DNA from: AC-32 sp963765785
Lineage (GTDB): Bacteria; Actinomycetota; Thermoleophilia; Gaiellales; Gaiellaceae
DNA length: 64,000 nucleotides
Direction of reading: 5' to 3'
Assembly: GCA_963765785.1 (NCBI GenBank)
Contig: CAVXXW010000009.1
Span: 248,001 to 312,000 of the forward strand
In this document: one piece after another, positions 17,515 through 26,357 of the stretch
Numbering within the stretch: the stretch's first letter is position 1
Layout: each line of letters starts with the position of its first letter
The notes under the pieces: model-generated
Database searches by the model: none
What the model was told of the DNA's origin: nothing
What the model saw: the letters and a program-made list of their open reading frames with translations, nothing else
Position numbers and translations under genes: made by a program

Positions 17515-18678
17515 ATGAGGTTCGACCTCTCCGACGACCAGCGTGAGATCCAATCGCTGGCGCGGGAGTTCGCGCAGGCGGAGATCGAGCCGAACGCCTC
17601 CGAGTGGGATCGAGCGCACGGCTTCCCACGCGAACTGTTCGGCAAGCTCGCCGAGCTCGGCTTCATGGGCGTCTGCATTCCTGAGGAGTACGGCGGCGCG
17701 GGGGCCGATTTCCTCTCCTACGTGCTCGTGCTGGAGGAGCTCTCGCGGGCGGACGCCGGCGTGGGGGTGACGGTGGCCGTGCACACGAGCGCTGTGACGC
17801 TGCCGATCCTCGGTTTCGGCACCGACGAGCAGCGCAGCCGCTTCGTGCCGCCGCTGGCGCGCGGCGAGGCGATCGGGGCGTTCGCGCTGACGGAGCCGGA
17901 GGCCGGGTCCGACGCTGGCTCGCTCCGCACGGCTGCCGCCGCGGACGGCGACGGCTGGACGATCACGGGCTCGAAGCAGTGGATCACGAACGGCGGCTTC
18001 GGCGGAACGGTGCTCCTGTTCGCGCGCACCGACCCAGAGACGCCCGGCCCGAGGGGCGTGTCGGCGTTCATCCTCGACGGCGACCAGGTCCGGGTCACAC
18101 GCGAGGAGGAGAAGCTCGGGCTGAACTCGTCCTCGACGGTCGACCTGGCGATCGAGGGTGCGCGTGCCGGCCGCGACAGGCTGCTGCACGACGAGGGCAA
18201 AGGCTTCAACGTCGCGATGCTGACGCTCGACGGCGGGCGCATCGGCATCGCCGCCCAGGCTGTCGGCATCGCGCAGGCCGCGTACGACGTGGCCCGCGAG
18301 TACGCGCTCGAGCGGCGGCAATTCGGGAAGGCGATCGCCGACTTCCAGGCGATCCAGTGGAAGCTCGCCGACATGTCGACCGAGATCGACGCGGCGCGCC
18401 TGCTCGTGCACCGGGCGGCATGGCTGAAGCAGGAGGGGCGGCCGCACGCCGAGGCGGGGGCGAAGGCGAAGCTGTTCGCGTCCGAGGTTGCGCGCCGGCA
18501 GACGGCCGAGGCGATCCAGGTGCTCGGCGGGTACGGCTATACGAAGGAGTTCCCGGTCGAGCGCTACTACCGCGACGCGAAGATCACCGAGATCTACGAA
18601 GGGACGAGCGAGATCCAGCGGCTGGTGATCGCCCGCTCGATCCTCGGGCTCCGCGAGCGGGAACTCGCTCAGGGATGA
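17515..18678 (+). CDS. acyl-CoA dehydrogenase
   Basis: FAD enzyme for the first step of beta-oxidation, 387 residues. Motifs are FALTEPEAGSDAGSLRT, the ITGSKQWITNG strand, RRQFGKAIADFQAIQWKLADM, and catalytic Glu362 in IYEGTSEIQRLVIAR. This Glu position is that of short- and medium-chain dehydrogenases. Electrons would pass to the ETF encoded at 28-30 kb. ATG start, probably leaderless. A possible small coupled frame and the cobalamin adenosyltransferase gene follow. Confidence 0.93.
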   Translation: MRFDLSDDQREIQSLAREFAQAEIEPNASEWDRAHGFPRELFGKLAELGFMGVCIPEEYGGAGADFLSYVLVLEELSRADAGVGVTVAVHTSAVTLPILGFGTDEQRSRFVPPLARGEAIGAFALTEPEAGSDAGSLRTAAAADGDGWTITGSKQWITNGGFGGTVLLFARTDPETPGPRGVSAFILDGDQVRVTREEEKLGLNSSSTVDLAIEGARAGRDRLLHDEGKGFNVAMLTLDGGRIGIAAQAVGIAQAAYDVAREYALERRQFGKAIADFQAIQWKLADMSTEIDAARLLVHRAAWLKQEGRPHAEAGAKAKLFASEVARRQTAEAIQVLGGYGYTKEFPVERYYRDAKITEIYEGTSEIQRLVIARSILGLRERELAQG

Positions 18679-18830
18679 GCTTCTTGATGTTCACGCGCGA
18701 GACGCGGGTGCCCACCACGCCCGCCCACCAACAGCCTATGGTCGAAATCGTCACCTGTCCGGCATGGCTTCGTACCGAACGCGTGAAAACGACGGCTGCG
18801 AAGGCCGCACCGCTGCTAGGCGCGTCGTGA
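18675..18830 (+). CDS. possible 51-residue small protein
   Basis: A 51-codon frame whose ATG overlaps the acyl-CoA dehydrogenase stop (ATGA) and whose stop overlaps the adenosyltransferase start (GTGA). It begins MSFLMFTRETRVPTTP. GC at third positions is about three quarters, clearly below that of the neighbours, so it may be chance. If untranslated, this 149-base gap holds nothing else I recognise. Confidence 0.25.
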   Translation: MSFLMFTRETRVPTTPAHQQPMVEIVTCPAWLRTERVKTTAAKAAPLLGAS

Positions 18831-19411
18831 CCCCGCGGAAGCCCGACGAGCCGGTCCGGCTGACGCGGATCTACACGAGAGGCGGCGACCAGGGCGAGAC
18901 GAGCCTTGGCGACGGGTCGCGGGTGCCGAAGCTTGACCGCCGGGTCGCGGCCTACGGCGCCGTGGACGAGCTGAACTCGCAGCTCGGCCTCGTGCTCGCA
19001 CTGCCCGACGGCACGCTCGACCCGGACGTCCGGGAGCCGTTGGAGCACGTCCAGAACGAGCTGTTCGACGTCGGCGCCGACCTCTCGGTCCCGTTCTCAG
19101 CGAACGACGACCGGCTCCGCGTCACGCAGGCGAGCATCGACGAGCTCGAGCGCCTCTGCGACCTCCACAACGAGCGGCTTCCCGAGCTCAAGAGCTTCGT
19201 CCTACCTGGCGGCACGGAGGCGGCCGCGCGGCTCCACCTCGCCCGCGCGGTCTGCAGGCGAGCCGAGCTCGCGGCGCTCGAGGCGGCGGACGAGACCGAA
19301 ATCGACCCGCTCGTGTCGGTCTACCTGAACCGGCTCTCCGACCTGCTCTTCATCCTGGCCCGCGCCGCGAACGCCGGCAGCGTCGAGCCGCTCTGGCGCC
19401 CCGGCGCCTAG
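18827..19411 (+). CDS. ATP:cob(I)alamin adenosyltransferase (PduO type)
   Basis: Makes adenosylcobalamin, the cofactor of the acyl-CoA mutase encoded at 24.0 and 27.1 kb. It has 194 residues from GTG 18827. The ATP-binding N-terminus TRIYTRGGDQGETSLGDGSRVPK, the DELNSQLG helix, the HVQNELFDVGADLS segment and the C-terminal RRAE...LNRLSDLLFILAR helix are those of PduO/MMAB trimers. It overlaps the next convergent gene by a shared CTAG. Confidence 0.92.
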   Translation: MTPRKPDEPVRLTRIYTRGGDQGETSLGDGSRVPKLDRRVAAYGAVDELNSQLGLVLALPDGTLDPDVREPLEHVQNELFDVGADLSVPFSANDDRLRVTQASIDELERLCDLHNERLPELKSFVLPGGTEAAARLHLARAVCRRAELAALEAADETEIDPLVSVYLNRLSDLLFILARAANAGSVEPLWRPGA

Positions 19412-19965
19412 CGGATCGGCTCGATCTCGCCGGTCAGTGCGAGCTCGCGCGCCGTCTCGCCGGACGGGTCGTAGACCTCGATCTGGTACGGCAGGTTCCG
19501 GAACGCGAGGTAGACGTTCGTCGGCGCCTTGCGCGCGACGACCATCAGCGCCCCGTCGTCGAGCCGCGCGGTGAAGACGTCGTCGCCCTTCGCGGCTTGC
19601 TCGAGGTCGGCGTACGCGTGGTCGCTGGGATACGTGCCTACGGTGAGGAAGTTCGCCCGCGCGTCGCCGGCGGCGGTGTGCGCCGGCAGGTAGCGGACGT
19701 AAACGCGTCCGCTCGGGGTCCGTGTCAGCTCGTACGACACGCCGTGCTGCGGGCCGGCCCAGTAGACCGGGTGGCCAGCCGAGGCGGCGAACTGCGTCAG
19801 GCGCCCCTGCGCGACCAGCATGGGGCCTACCGGCTTGGGTGCGGGAGCCGCAACCTCGTTGTGCAGCAACAACCAGCCGACGACCACCGCGGCGACGAGC
19901 ACCGTCGCCGCGAGCGGGAGCATGCCATGCAGGTCGTGCTGTCGCCGCGGGGCAGCCGTCTCCAT
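19408..19965 (-). CDS. membrane-anchored hypothetical protein (185 aa)
   Basis: A basic N-terminus and one membrane helix (LPLAATVLVAAVVVGWLLL, about 16-34) anchor an exported domain of about 145 residues. The domain is rich in beta strands (YELTRTPSGRVYVRYLP, FLTVGTYPSD, DDGALMVVARK, NVYLAFRNLPYQIEVYDP). It ends in TARELALTGEIEPIR. No recognised family. Confidence 0.65.
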   Translation of the reverse strand: METAAPRRQHDLHGMLPLAATVLVAAVVVGWLLLHNEVAAPAPKPVGPMLVAQGRLTQFAASAGHPVYWAGPQHGVSYELTRTPSGRVYVRYLPAHTAAGDARANFLTVGTYPSDHAYADLEQAAKGDDVFTARLDDGALMVVARKAPTNVYLAFRNLPYQIEVYDPSGETARELALTGEIEPIR

Positions 19966-20002
19966 CAGGCGACCGTTCCCGTCGAGCTGCGCGGATCCTG
20001 CA

Positions 20003-21814
20003 TCAGCCGAGCTTCCGGGCGACGAGGGTCGTGCCGGCGCGCGTGGTCGACGTCCGGCCCGCGGCGGCCGTGTTGTTCGCGAACTGGAACGTCACCGTGC
20101 CGCTCGCGGTCGGCCTGATCATCATCTCGAGCATGAAGGTGCGCGGCGTGTCCAGCGCGTCGGTCCCGAGCGAGATGGCGGCCGTGGCGGCAGCGGCCGA
20201 GATCCGGGCGCCCGTCGAGACGTTGATCGCGTCCGCCGTCGTGCTGTCGCCGACGTAGCGAGCCCAGCCGGTGCTCGACGGGAAGGCGAAGCCGCACTTG
20301 TAGTCGCCGGTCGCGTTGTTGCCGCTGTACGAGAGCAGCAGCTGGACGTACCAGGTCTCGCCAGCGTTGACGGCGAAGCTCAGCTGGCTGTCGTTCTGCA
20401 GGGTCGAGTTGTTGGTCACGGTCTGGTCGGTGGTCTTCGTGATGTCGACGTCCCAGGCGTTGACGCCCGCCGAGCCAGTCGTGCCTTTCGCGCCGGTCGT
20501 GCCCTTCGCACCCGTGACGCCCTTGGAGCCGGTCGCGCCCTTCGATCCGGTCGGGCCTTTCGCGCCGGTCGGGCCCTTGGAACCTGTTGCGCCCTTCGAG
20601 CCGGTCGCGCCCTTCGAGCCCGTCACGCCTTTGGAGCCGGTGACTCCCTTGGCGCCGGTGGTGCCCTTGGATCCGGTCGGGCCCTTGGCTCCTGCTGGTC
20701 CCTGCGAGCCGGTTGCGCCCTTGGATCCGGTGACGCCACTCGCGCCGGTCGCGCCCTTGGCGCCGGTCGGGCCCTTTGCGCCGGCGGGACCGGTTACGCC
20801 CTTGGCGCCGGTGGTTCCCTTCGAGCCTGTTGCGCCCTTCGCGCCTGTTGCGCCCTTCGCGCCCGTTGCTCCCTTGGCGCCGGTCGGGCCCTGCGCCCCG
20901 GCAGGACCGGCCGCGCCGGTCGCTCCCTTGGCGCCGGTGGTTCCTTTCGCGCCGGTCGTGCCCTTCACGCCGGTCGCGCCCTTGGCTCCAGTCGATCCCT
21001 TCGAGCCGGTCGCGCCCTTCGCGCCGGTAACGCCCTTTGCGCCCGTCGTGCCCTTGGCACCGGTCGGTCCCTGAGTTCCGGTCGCCCCCTTGACGCCTGT
21101 CGATCCCTTTGCGCCGGTTGCGCCCTTGGCGCCGGTTGCGCCCTTGGCGCCCGTGACACCTTTGCCGCCCGTAACACCCCTGGCTCCAGTCGCGCCCTTG
21201 GCACCGGTCGGGCCCTGAGCGCCGGCCGGGCCGGTGGCTCCGGTGGCGCCCTTCGAGCCGGTCGAGCCCTTGGCGCCCGTCGTGCCCTTCGCTCCAGTCG
21301 ATCCCTTCGCGCCGGTCGCGCCCTTCGAGCCCGTCGACCCCCTGGCGCCCGTGGCGCCCTTCGCGCCGGTCGTGCCCTTGGCTCCGGTCGGGCCCTGAAC
21401 GCCCGCAGGTCCGGTCGCACCCTTGGCGCCGGTGGCCCCCTGCGAGCCCGTCGGTCCCTTCACGCCTGTGGAGCCCTTCGCGCCGGTGGCGCCCTTTGCT
21501 CCGGTCGATCCCCTTGCACCGGTCGCCCCCTTCGCGCCGGTAGCCCCTTTCGCGCCCGTCGGGCCTTGCACGCCGGCCGGACCGGTGGCGCCCTTGGCTC
21601 CGGTCAGGCCTGTCGAGCCCTTGGCGCCCGTCGTTCCCTTGGCGCCCGTCGCTCCCTCCGCGCCGGTCGTGCCCTTCGCGCCCGTGGCGCCGCGGGGGCC
21701 GGCGGGGCCGGTCGGGCCGGTAGCACCTGTCGCGCCCTTCGCTGCCGCGGTGCCGGGGATTCCCTGGGAGCCCTGGCCGCCGGTCGCGCCCTTGGCGCCC
21801 GTCGCGCCGGTCAC
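20003..21814 (-). CDS. collagen-like Gly-X-Thr repeat protein, body and head domain
   Basis: About 450 residues of uninterrupted Gly-X-Y triplets, mostly GATGAKG, GPTGAKG and GSTGAKG, then a non-collagen head of about 150 residues (AWDVDITKTTDQTVTNN to TTLVARKLG). Bacterial collagens form surface or exosporium-type triple helices, and Thr in the Y position is a common glycosylation site. The triplet frame stays open upstream of the nominal GTG start 21814 through GFPGP, GPIGPVGP and KPGPQG, and further through ELRFAQWPFARWSL. It has no start codon there, while a signal-anchor sequence lies in the neighbouring frame (21883-22293). The gene therefore looks frameshifted near its 5' end. Confidence 0.8.
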   Translation of the reverse strand: MTGATGAKGATGGQGSQGIPGTAAAKGATGATGPTGPAGPRGATGAKGTTGAEGATGAKGTTGAKGSTGLTGAKGATGPAGVQGPTGAKGATGAKGATGARGSTGAKGATGAKGSTGVKGPTGSQGATGAKGATGPAGVQGPTGAKGTTGAKGATGARGSTGSKGATGAKGSTGAKGTTGAKGSTGSKGATGATGPAGAQGPTGAKGATGARGVTGGKGVTGAKGATGAKGATGAKGSTGVKGATGTQGPTGAKGTTGAKGVTGAKGATGSKGSTGAKGATGVKGTTGAKGTTGAKGATGAAGPAGAQGPTGAKGATGAKGATGAKGATGSKGTTGAKGVTGPAGAKGPTGAKGATGASGVTGSKGATGSQGPAGAKGPTGSKGTTGAKGVTGSKGVTGSKGATGSKGATGSKGPTGAKGPTGSKGATGSKGVTGAKGTTGAKGTTGSAGVNAWDVDITKTTDQTVTNNSTLQNDSQLSFAVNAGETWYVQLLLSYSGNNATGDYKCGFAFPSSTGWARYVGDSTTADAINVSTGARISAAAATAAISLGTDALDTPRTFMLEMMIRPTASGTVTFQFANNTAAAGRTSTTRAGTTLVARKLG

Positions 21815-21900
21815 GCCGGTGGGCCCTGTCGGACCGGGGAAGCCGTCGGGGCCGACCGGACCGATCGGGCCGGCGGGCCCGATCAGCCCACGGGAGCCCT
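20470..21900 (-). repeat. degenerate 9- and 18-base tandem repeats coding Gly-X-Y
   Basis: The collagen body is written in degenerate units such as GGCGCCAAGGGCGCGACC. Copies vary at third positions, so the array is protein-level, not an exact DNA satellite. Such arrays expand and contract by recombination. Confidence 0.8.
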
Positions 21901-22293
21901 GAGGGCCGGGCTTGCCGCTGCGGCTGCCGAGACCGGAGCGCGTGTAGCCGGCATCGGGGATGCCGCTCGAACCTGACGTCCGAGCGCTGTCGCTGGTTGC
22001 GACGGCGTCTCGCGTGCGGGCGATCGCGTGCAGCGTGGCGCCAAGAGACCAGCGCGCGAACGGCCACTGTGCGAACCGGAGCTCGTCGCGCTCCCACGCG
22101 CGTGCAGGACGACGGCCGAGAGCGGAGCGCCGGCGCCCCGGGCGCTTCCCGGATCGGCCGCGCCATGCAGGTATGCCGCGCCGACCGCCAGCGCGCCCGC
22201 CAGCGGGATCAGCGAAAGCGACCGCATGCCTCGCAGCCGCCGGAAGAACGAGTGCGCCGCAGTGCCGCGCATCGATGTGCGCTCGCTCGCCAC
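21883..22293 (-). CDS. signal-anchor N-terminal fragment of the collagen-like protein
   Basis: A frame starting GTG 22293 (or ATG 22272 or 22227) encodes FFRRLRG and then a hydrophobic signal anchor MRSLSLIPLAGALAVGAAYL. It loses protein-like character after about 22100 and stops at 21883 inside the first Gly-X-Y triplets. A single slip of -1 or +2 between about 22120 and 22080 would join this signal to the collagen frame. I take it as the true 5' end of the collagen gene, separated by a frameshift or an assembly error. Confidence 0.45.
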   Translation of the reverse strand: MASERTSMRGTAAHSFFRRLRGMRSLSLIPLAGALAVGAAYLHGAADPGSARGAGAPLSAVVLHARGSATSSGSHSGRSRAGLLAPRCTRSPARETPSQPATALGRQVRAASPMPATRAPVSAAAAASPALRAPVG

Positions 22294-22389
22294 GGTGGTG
22301 TCATCGGCGCCGACGGCCTGTTGACGGAGAGAGACCGGTGTGAATCGGGTATGACCGGCTCGGCGTTCCCCGCTTCGAGGGACAGGCCG

Positions 22390-23853
22390 CTAGGCAGCCA
22401 GCTCCTGTGGCGAGCGGCCGAGCTTCCGCTGAGACAACGGCAGCTCGACGCGGACGGTCGTCCCCGCGTCCATCCTGCTCTCGAGCGCGATCCGGCCGCC
22501 GTGGCGCTCGACGATCGTCTTGGCGATCGCGAGGCCGAGGCCCGTACCGGGGATTGCATTCTCCGCGGCCCGCGAGCTGCGGAAGAAGCGCTCGAAGAGA
22601 TGGTCCTGCTCGTCCTGGGCGAGGCCGTGCCCTGTGTCCTGCACCTCGATCACGGCCGAGCCGCCGACAGCCGCGAGTCGCACGTCGACGCGGCCGCCCT
22701 CGGGCGTGAACTTGAGCGCGTTCGAGACCACGTTGTCGAGCACCTGGGCGAGCCGCGCCGGGTCGCCCTCGAGCTCCGGCAGCCGCTCGGTGTGCGCGCG
22801 GAGCTCGATCCGCTTCGCGGCCGAGGCAGGAACCGAGCTCTCGACGCACTCGAGGACGATCGCCTCGAGGTCGACCGGCTGGAGCTCGAACGCCATCTGG
22901 CCGGCGTCGACCTGCGCGAGGAAGAGGAGGTCGCTGACGAGGTCGAGCAGCCGCCCGGCGTTCCGGTCGACGATGCCGAGGAACCGCCGCTGCTCGTCGG
23001 TCAGCCGCCCGTCGTCCTGAAGCAGCTCGACGTAGCCGCGGATCGAGGTCAGCGGCGTGCGGAGCTCGTGCGAGACGAGCGAGATGAACTCGTCCTTGAG
23101 CGCGTCGAGTTGACGCAGCCGCTCGTTCTGCTCTGCCAGCTGCCGCTGCGCGCGCTCGGCCTCCGTCCGTGCGACGCGCTCGGCTTCGGCGTGGTCGGCG
23201 AGACCGCGGGTGACCCGCCGGAGGATCGGGAACAGCGAGACGTACAGCGCGAGGAGAGCGAGGCCGAGGATCAGCGCCAGCGGCCCGCGGGCGTCGCCGA
23301 TCGTGACCGCCACCGATCGGTAGTCCTGGTCGAGCTCGACGGCGCCGATCGCCTGATGCCTGCCCGCAAGGCGGACTGGCACGACGACGCGCAGCACCTT
23401 CAGGTTCTTCTGCCCCCGCCAGGTGTCCATCCGGGCGACGCGCCGGCTGACGCTGCCGTCCAGCACCGGGCGCAGCCCCGCGCGGTCCGGTGCCGTCGTG
23501 CCGATCGCCGCGTGGTTGGCGGCGTACGTGACCGTTCCTGCCGGGGCGAGCAGGCGCCCGCCGACGACCCCGGGGATGAGGATGCTCTTGCGGAAGAGGG
23601 TGTCGAGCGCCGCGCGCCTGGCGGGCGTGACGGGCGTGCGGAAGTCCGCGGGACGAAGTCGTGCGCTCAGGTTGGCGGAGACCACAGCCGCGGCCTGCTG
23701 CTCGACGGTTCGCTCGGCACGGTTCGCGACCTCGCGGTTGACGAGCCATGCGATCGCGATCCCGGCCGCAAGGAGCACCGCGCCCGTGTACAGGGCGAAG
23801 CGGAGCACCAGCCTGGGCTGGCGCTCGACCGCCGGGTAGGGGGAATCGACCAT
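22390..23853 (-). CDS. sensor histidine kinase
   Basis: A 487-residue membrane kinase. TM1 is about 16-38, an extracytoplasmic sensor domain covers 39-190, TM2 is about 191-210, and a coiled linker rich in Glu and Arg spans 218-252. HisKA carries His262 in SLVSHELRTPLTS, followed by a HATPase with N box DNVVSNALKF, G1 VQDTGHG and G2 GTGLGLAIAKTIVERHGG. It phosphorylates a response regulator. None is adjacent; the nearest in the window is the HD-GYP regulator 6 kb away. ATG start. Confidence 0.9.
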   Translation of the reverse strand: MVDSPYPAVERQPRLVLRFALYTGAVLLAAGIAIAWLVNREVANRAERTVEQQAAAVVSANLSARLRPADFRTPVTPARRAALDTLFRKSILIPGVVGGRLLAPAGTVTYAANHAAIGTTAPDRAGLRPVLDGSVSRRVARMDTWRGQKNLKVLRVVVPVRLAGRHQAIGAVELDQDYRSVAVTIGDARGPLALILGLALLALYVSLFPILRRVTRGLADHAEAERVARTEAERAQRQLAEQNERLRQLDALKDEFISLVSHELRTPLTSIRGYVELLQDDGRLTDEQRRFLGIVDRNAGRLLDLVSDLLFLAQVDAGQMAFELQPVDLEAIVLECVESSVPASAAKRIELRAHTERLPELEGDPARLAQVLDNVVSNALKFTPEGGRVDVRLAAVGGSAVIEVQDTGHGLAQDEQDHLFERFFRSSRAAENAIPGTGLGLAIAKTIVERHGGRIALESRMDAGTTVRVELPLSQRKLGRSPQELAA

Positions 23854-23930
23854 CGTGCTCGCCGCTCACGGCATCGGCAGCCGGCGGGCTTGCGGCCAGG
23901 TTTTTCCCACTTTCGAACCAGGTTGCCGTC

Positions 23931-24000
23931 GAGCGTTTCCCCCTTCCGGGGGACGTCGTTCGCTCGAAACGGGGTGCGGGCCGGCCGGAACGGGCACAAT
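23931..24000 (+). promoter_or_regulatory. nested hairpin and -10 box upstream of icmA
   Basis: CCCCC/GGGGG (23939-23943 and 23948-23952) nests inside GAGCG/CGCTC (23931-23935 and 23961-23965). CACAAT at 23995-24000 stands 7 bases before ATG 24008 as a weak -10 of a leaderless start. The hairpin would then lie upstream of transcription, as an operator or a terminator of read-through. Confidence 0.35.
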
Positions 24001-24007
24001 CACCGTC

Positions 24008-25672
24008 ATGGCGACGACGAAGCACCGGAAGGAGCTCGGCGGCAGCGGTGAGTGGCGCCGCGAGCTCTACGATGCCGCGCCCGAGCGCCAGGGCGAGCTC
24101 TTCAGCACGATCTCCGGCCTCGAGAACGAGCCCCTCTACACGCCGGAGCACGTCGAGGTCGACTACGACCGCGACCTCGGCTACCCGGGCACCTATCCGT
24201 TCACGCGCGGGGTGTACCCCTCGATGTACCGCGGCCGGCTCTGGACGATGCGCCAGTTCGCAGGCTTCGGCACCGCGGAGGAGACGAACGAGCGCTTCCG
24301 CTACCTGCTCGAGCACGGGCAGACCGGCCTCTCGACCGCCTTCGACATGCCGACGCTGATGGGCTACGACTCCGACCACCCACGCTCGCTCGGCGAGGTC
24401 GGCCGCGAGGGCGTCGCAGTCGACTCGCTGGCCGACACGGAGACGCTGTTCTCGGGGATCCCGCTCGGCGAGGTCTCGACCTCGATGACGATCAACGGGC
24501 CGGCGGCGATGCTGCTCGCGTTCTACGTCTGCGTCGCCGAGCAGCAGGGCGTCCCGCGCGCGGAGCTCCGCGGGACGATCCAGACGGACATCCTCAAGGA
24601 GTACATCGCGCAGAAGGAGTGGATCTTCCCGCCGGCGCCGTCGATGCGGCTCGTCACGGACATGGTCGAGTTCTGCGCGCGCGAGCTGCCGCGCTGGCAC
24701 CCGATCTCGATCTCGGGCTACCACATTCGCGAGGCGGGCTCGAACGCGGCGCAGGAGCTCGCGTTCACGCTTGCCAACGGGTTCGCGTACGTCGACGCCG
24801 CGATCGCGCGCGGGCTCGACGTGGACGAGTTCGCGCCGCGGCTGAGCTTCTTCTTCAACGCGCACCTCGACTTCTTCGAGGAGATCGCCAAGTACCGCGC
24901 CGCCCGCCGCATCTGGGCGCGCGAGCTGCGCGATCGCTACGGCGCCAAGAACCCGCGCTCGTGGCTGATGCGCTTCCACACGCAGACCGCGGGTGTGTCG
25001 CTGACGGCCCAGCAGCCGGAGGTGAACATCGTCCGCACCGCGATCGAGGCGCTCGCCGCCGTGCTCGGCGGCACGCAGTCGCTGCACACGAACTCCTTCG
25101 ACGAGGCGCTCGCGCTGCCGACCGAGGACGCGGTCCGGATCGCGCTGCGGACGCAGCAGGTGATCGCGCACGAGACCGGCGTCGTCAACACGATCGACCC
25201 GCTCGGCGGCTCCTACTACCTCGAGGACCTGACCAACCGGCTCGAGACCGAGGCCTACGACTACTTCGATCGGATCGAGAAGCTCGGCGGCGTGATCACT
25301 GCGATCGAGGAGAACTTCCAGCAGCGCGAGATCGCCGAGGCGTCGTTCCGCTACCAGGCCGAGGTGGAGGCCAGCCAGCGCGTGGTCGTCGGCGTCAACC
25401 GCTACCAGCTCGAGGACGAAGGCGAGATCGAGATCCTGCGGATCGACCCGGCGCTCGAGGACAAGCAGATCGCGCGCGTGAAGGCGCTCCGCGATCGCCG
25501 CGACTCGGCCGAGGTCGAGAGGGCGCTCGCTCGCCTGCAGCAGGGCGCCGAGCGCGACGAGAATCTGATGCCGCTTCTGATCGAGGCGTCACGGGCCTAC
25601 GTGACGATGGGCGAGATGTGCGACGCGCTCCGCGAGACGTGGGGAACCTGGAGCGAGACGCCCGTCTTCTAA
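24008..25672 (+). CDS. icmA: B12-dependent acyl-CoA mutase large subunit, isobutyryl-CoA mutase type
   Basis: A 554-residue catalytic subunit without its own B12 domain; the B12 subunit is encoded at 27101. It would be called methylmalonyl-CoA mutase by family, but the substrate-pocket residues differ. MCM has Tyr in IRQYAGF and Arg in EFMVR (Tyr89 and Arg207 in Propionibacterium). Here these are Phe84 in MRQFAGF and Gln202 in EYIAQKEW, the pair found in Streptomyces isobutyryl-CoA mutase, which interconverts isobutyryl-CoA and n-butyryl-CoA. SFFFNAHLDFFEEIAK and RFHTQTAGVSLTAQQP are also ICM-like. ATG start, probably leaderless. Confidence 0.85.
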   Translation: MATTKHRKELGGSGEWRRELYDAAPERQGELFSTISGLENEPLYTPEHVEVDYDRDLGYPGTYPFTRGVYPSMYRGRLWTMRQFAGFGTAEETNERFRYLLEHGQTGLSTAFDMPTLMGYDSDHPRSLGEVGREGVAVDSLADTETLFSGIPLGEVSTSMTINGPAAMLLAFYVCVAEQQGVPRAELRGTIQTDILKEYIAQKEWIFPPAPSMRLVTDMVEFCARELPRWHPISISGYHIREAGSNAAQELAFTLANGFAYVDAAIARGLDVDEFAPRLSFFFNAHLDFFEEIAKYRAARRIWARELRDRYGAKNPRSWLMRFHTQTAGVSLTAQQPEVNIVRTAIEALAAVLGGTQSLHTNSFDEALALPTEDAVRIALRTQQVIAHETGVVNTIDPLGGSYYLEDLTNRLETEAYDYFDRIEKLGGVITAIEENFQQREIAEASFRYQAEVEASQRVVVGVNRYQLEDEGEIEILRIDPALEDKQIARVKALRDRRDSAEVERALARLQQGAERDENLMPLLIEASRAYVTMGEMCDALRETWGTWSETPVF

Positions 25673-25689
25673 GCGCTTCCTAAGCGTTT
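25671..25689 (+). terminator. hairpin after icmA
   Basis: AAGCGCTT, cct, AAGCGTTT form an 8-bp stem (one G-U pair) starting in the stop codon. There is no T-run. Confidence 0.35.
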
Positions 25690-25742
25690 CGGCCCGGCTC
25701 TAACTTCCGCGCTACTCTAGGCGTCTACTTTTTCTGACCCCG

Positions 25743-26339
25743 ATGAACGCGATTCAGACTGCCCTCAACTCGCCGCGCTTCAACCGCCTGGTGCTCTGGC
25801 TGGGCGTCGTCGTGCTGGCGGCCGGGGCGCTGACGCTGGTGGTCACGCTCATGAGCAGCAGCAGAGGGGGCAACACCAACCCGAGCCCGGGCTTCCACCC
25901 GACGCTGCCGGCGAAGCAGATTCCGCTCACCAACGCGAGCGGCGTACGCATCCGCACCTACGAGCAGCTCGATCCACAGGTGCACTCGACGGTTCAGACG
26001 TTCATCGGCACGGTCGTCGCCCGCAAGAACATCGGCTCGTCGTGGGCCGTCGTCTCGCCGTCACTGAAGCAGGGCTACACGCGCTCGCAGTGGAGCCGGG
26101 GAGGGCAGCTGCCGGTCGTCCCGTATCCCGGGGTCGACACGAAGCACATCAACTACTACCTCGACTTCGCCTCGACCAAGGAGATCCTCGTCGAGGTCGG
26201 CCTGTCGGGGGTCCCGGGCAAGACCAAGTCGCGCCCGGCGACGTTCCAGCTCGGCCTCAGCCCGATCGGCAGCGGTGCGAACAAGCACTGGGTCGTCGAC
26301 TACTGGATGCCGCGCTGGACACCGCCCCTCCCGACCTAA
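25743..26339 (+). CDS. membrane-anchored hypothetical protein (198 aa)
   Basis: One N-terminal membrane helix (LVLWLGVVVLAAGALTLVVTL, about 16-36) and a Ser/Gly/Pro-rich linker are followed by an exported domain of about 130 residues. The domain phrase TFIGTVVARKNIGSSWAVVS recalls proteins with an NTF2-like extracytoplasmic fold, but I cannot name a family. It lies between the mutase large subunit and a convergent metallo-hydrolase. Confidence 0.65.
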   Translation: MNAIQTALNSPRFNRLVLWLGVVVLAAGALTLVVTLMSSSRGGNTNPSPGFHPTLPAKQIPLTNASGVRIRTYEQLDPQVHSTVQTFIGTVVARKNIGSSWAVVSPSLKQGYTRSQWSRGGQLPVVPYPGVDTKHINYYLDFASTKEILVEVGLSGVPGKTKSRPATFQLGLSPIGSGANKHWVVDYWMPRWTPPLPT

Positions 26340-26357
26340 CCCGGGCGTCCTTCTCAG

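Noticed and set aside
20470..21900. Regular short repeats resembling a CRISPR or satellite array
   Set aside because: They read as Gly-X-Y codons in one frame, vary at third positions, and have no constant repeat with unique spacers.
19965..22166. A 733-codon frame antisense-like to the collagen region
   Set aside because: It is the collagen repeat read in another frame (Arg-Arg-Asp repeats) and carries no signal.
22301..25171. A 956-codon minus-strand frame crossing the kinase and mutase genes
   Set aside because: It runs out of frame with the kinase and antisense to the mutase, and shows no domain signal.
24008..25672. Naming the mutase methylmalonyl-CoA mutase
   Set aside because: Phe84 and Gln202 replace the diagnostic Tyr and Arg, which points to isobutyryl-CoA mutase.
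24052..25683. A 543-codon open frame inside the mutase gene
   Set aside because: It is an Arg/Ala/Gly-rich shadow frame caused by high GC; the mutase frame has full family motifs.
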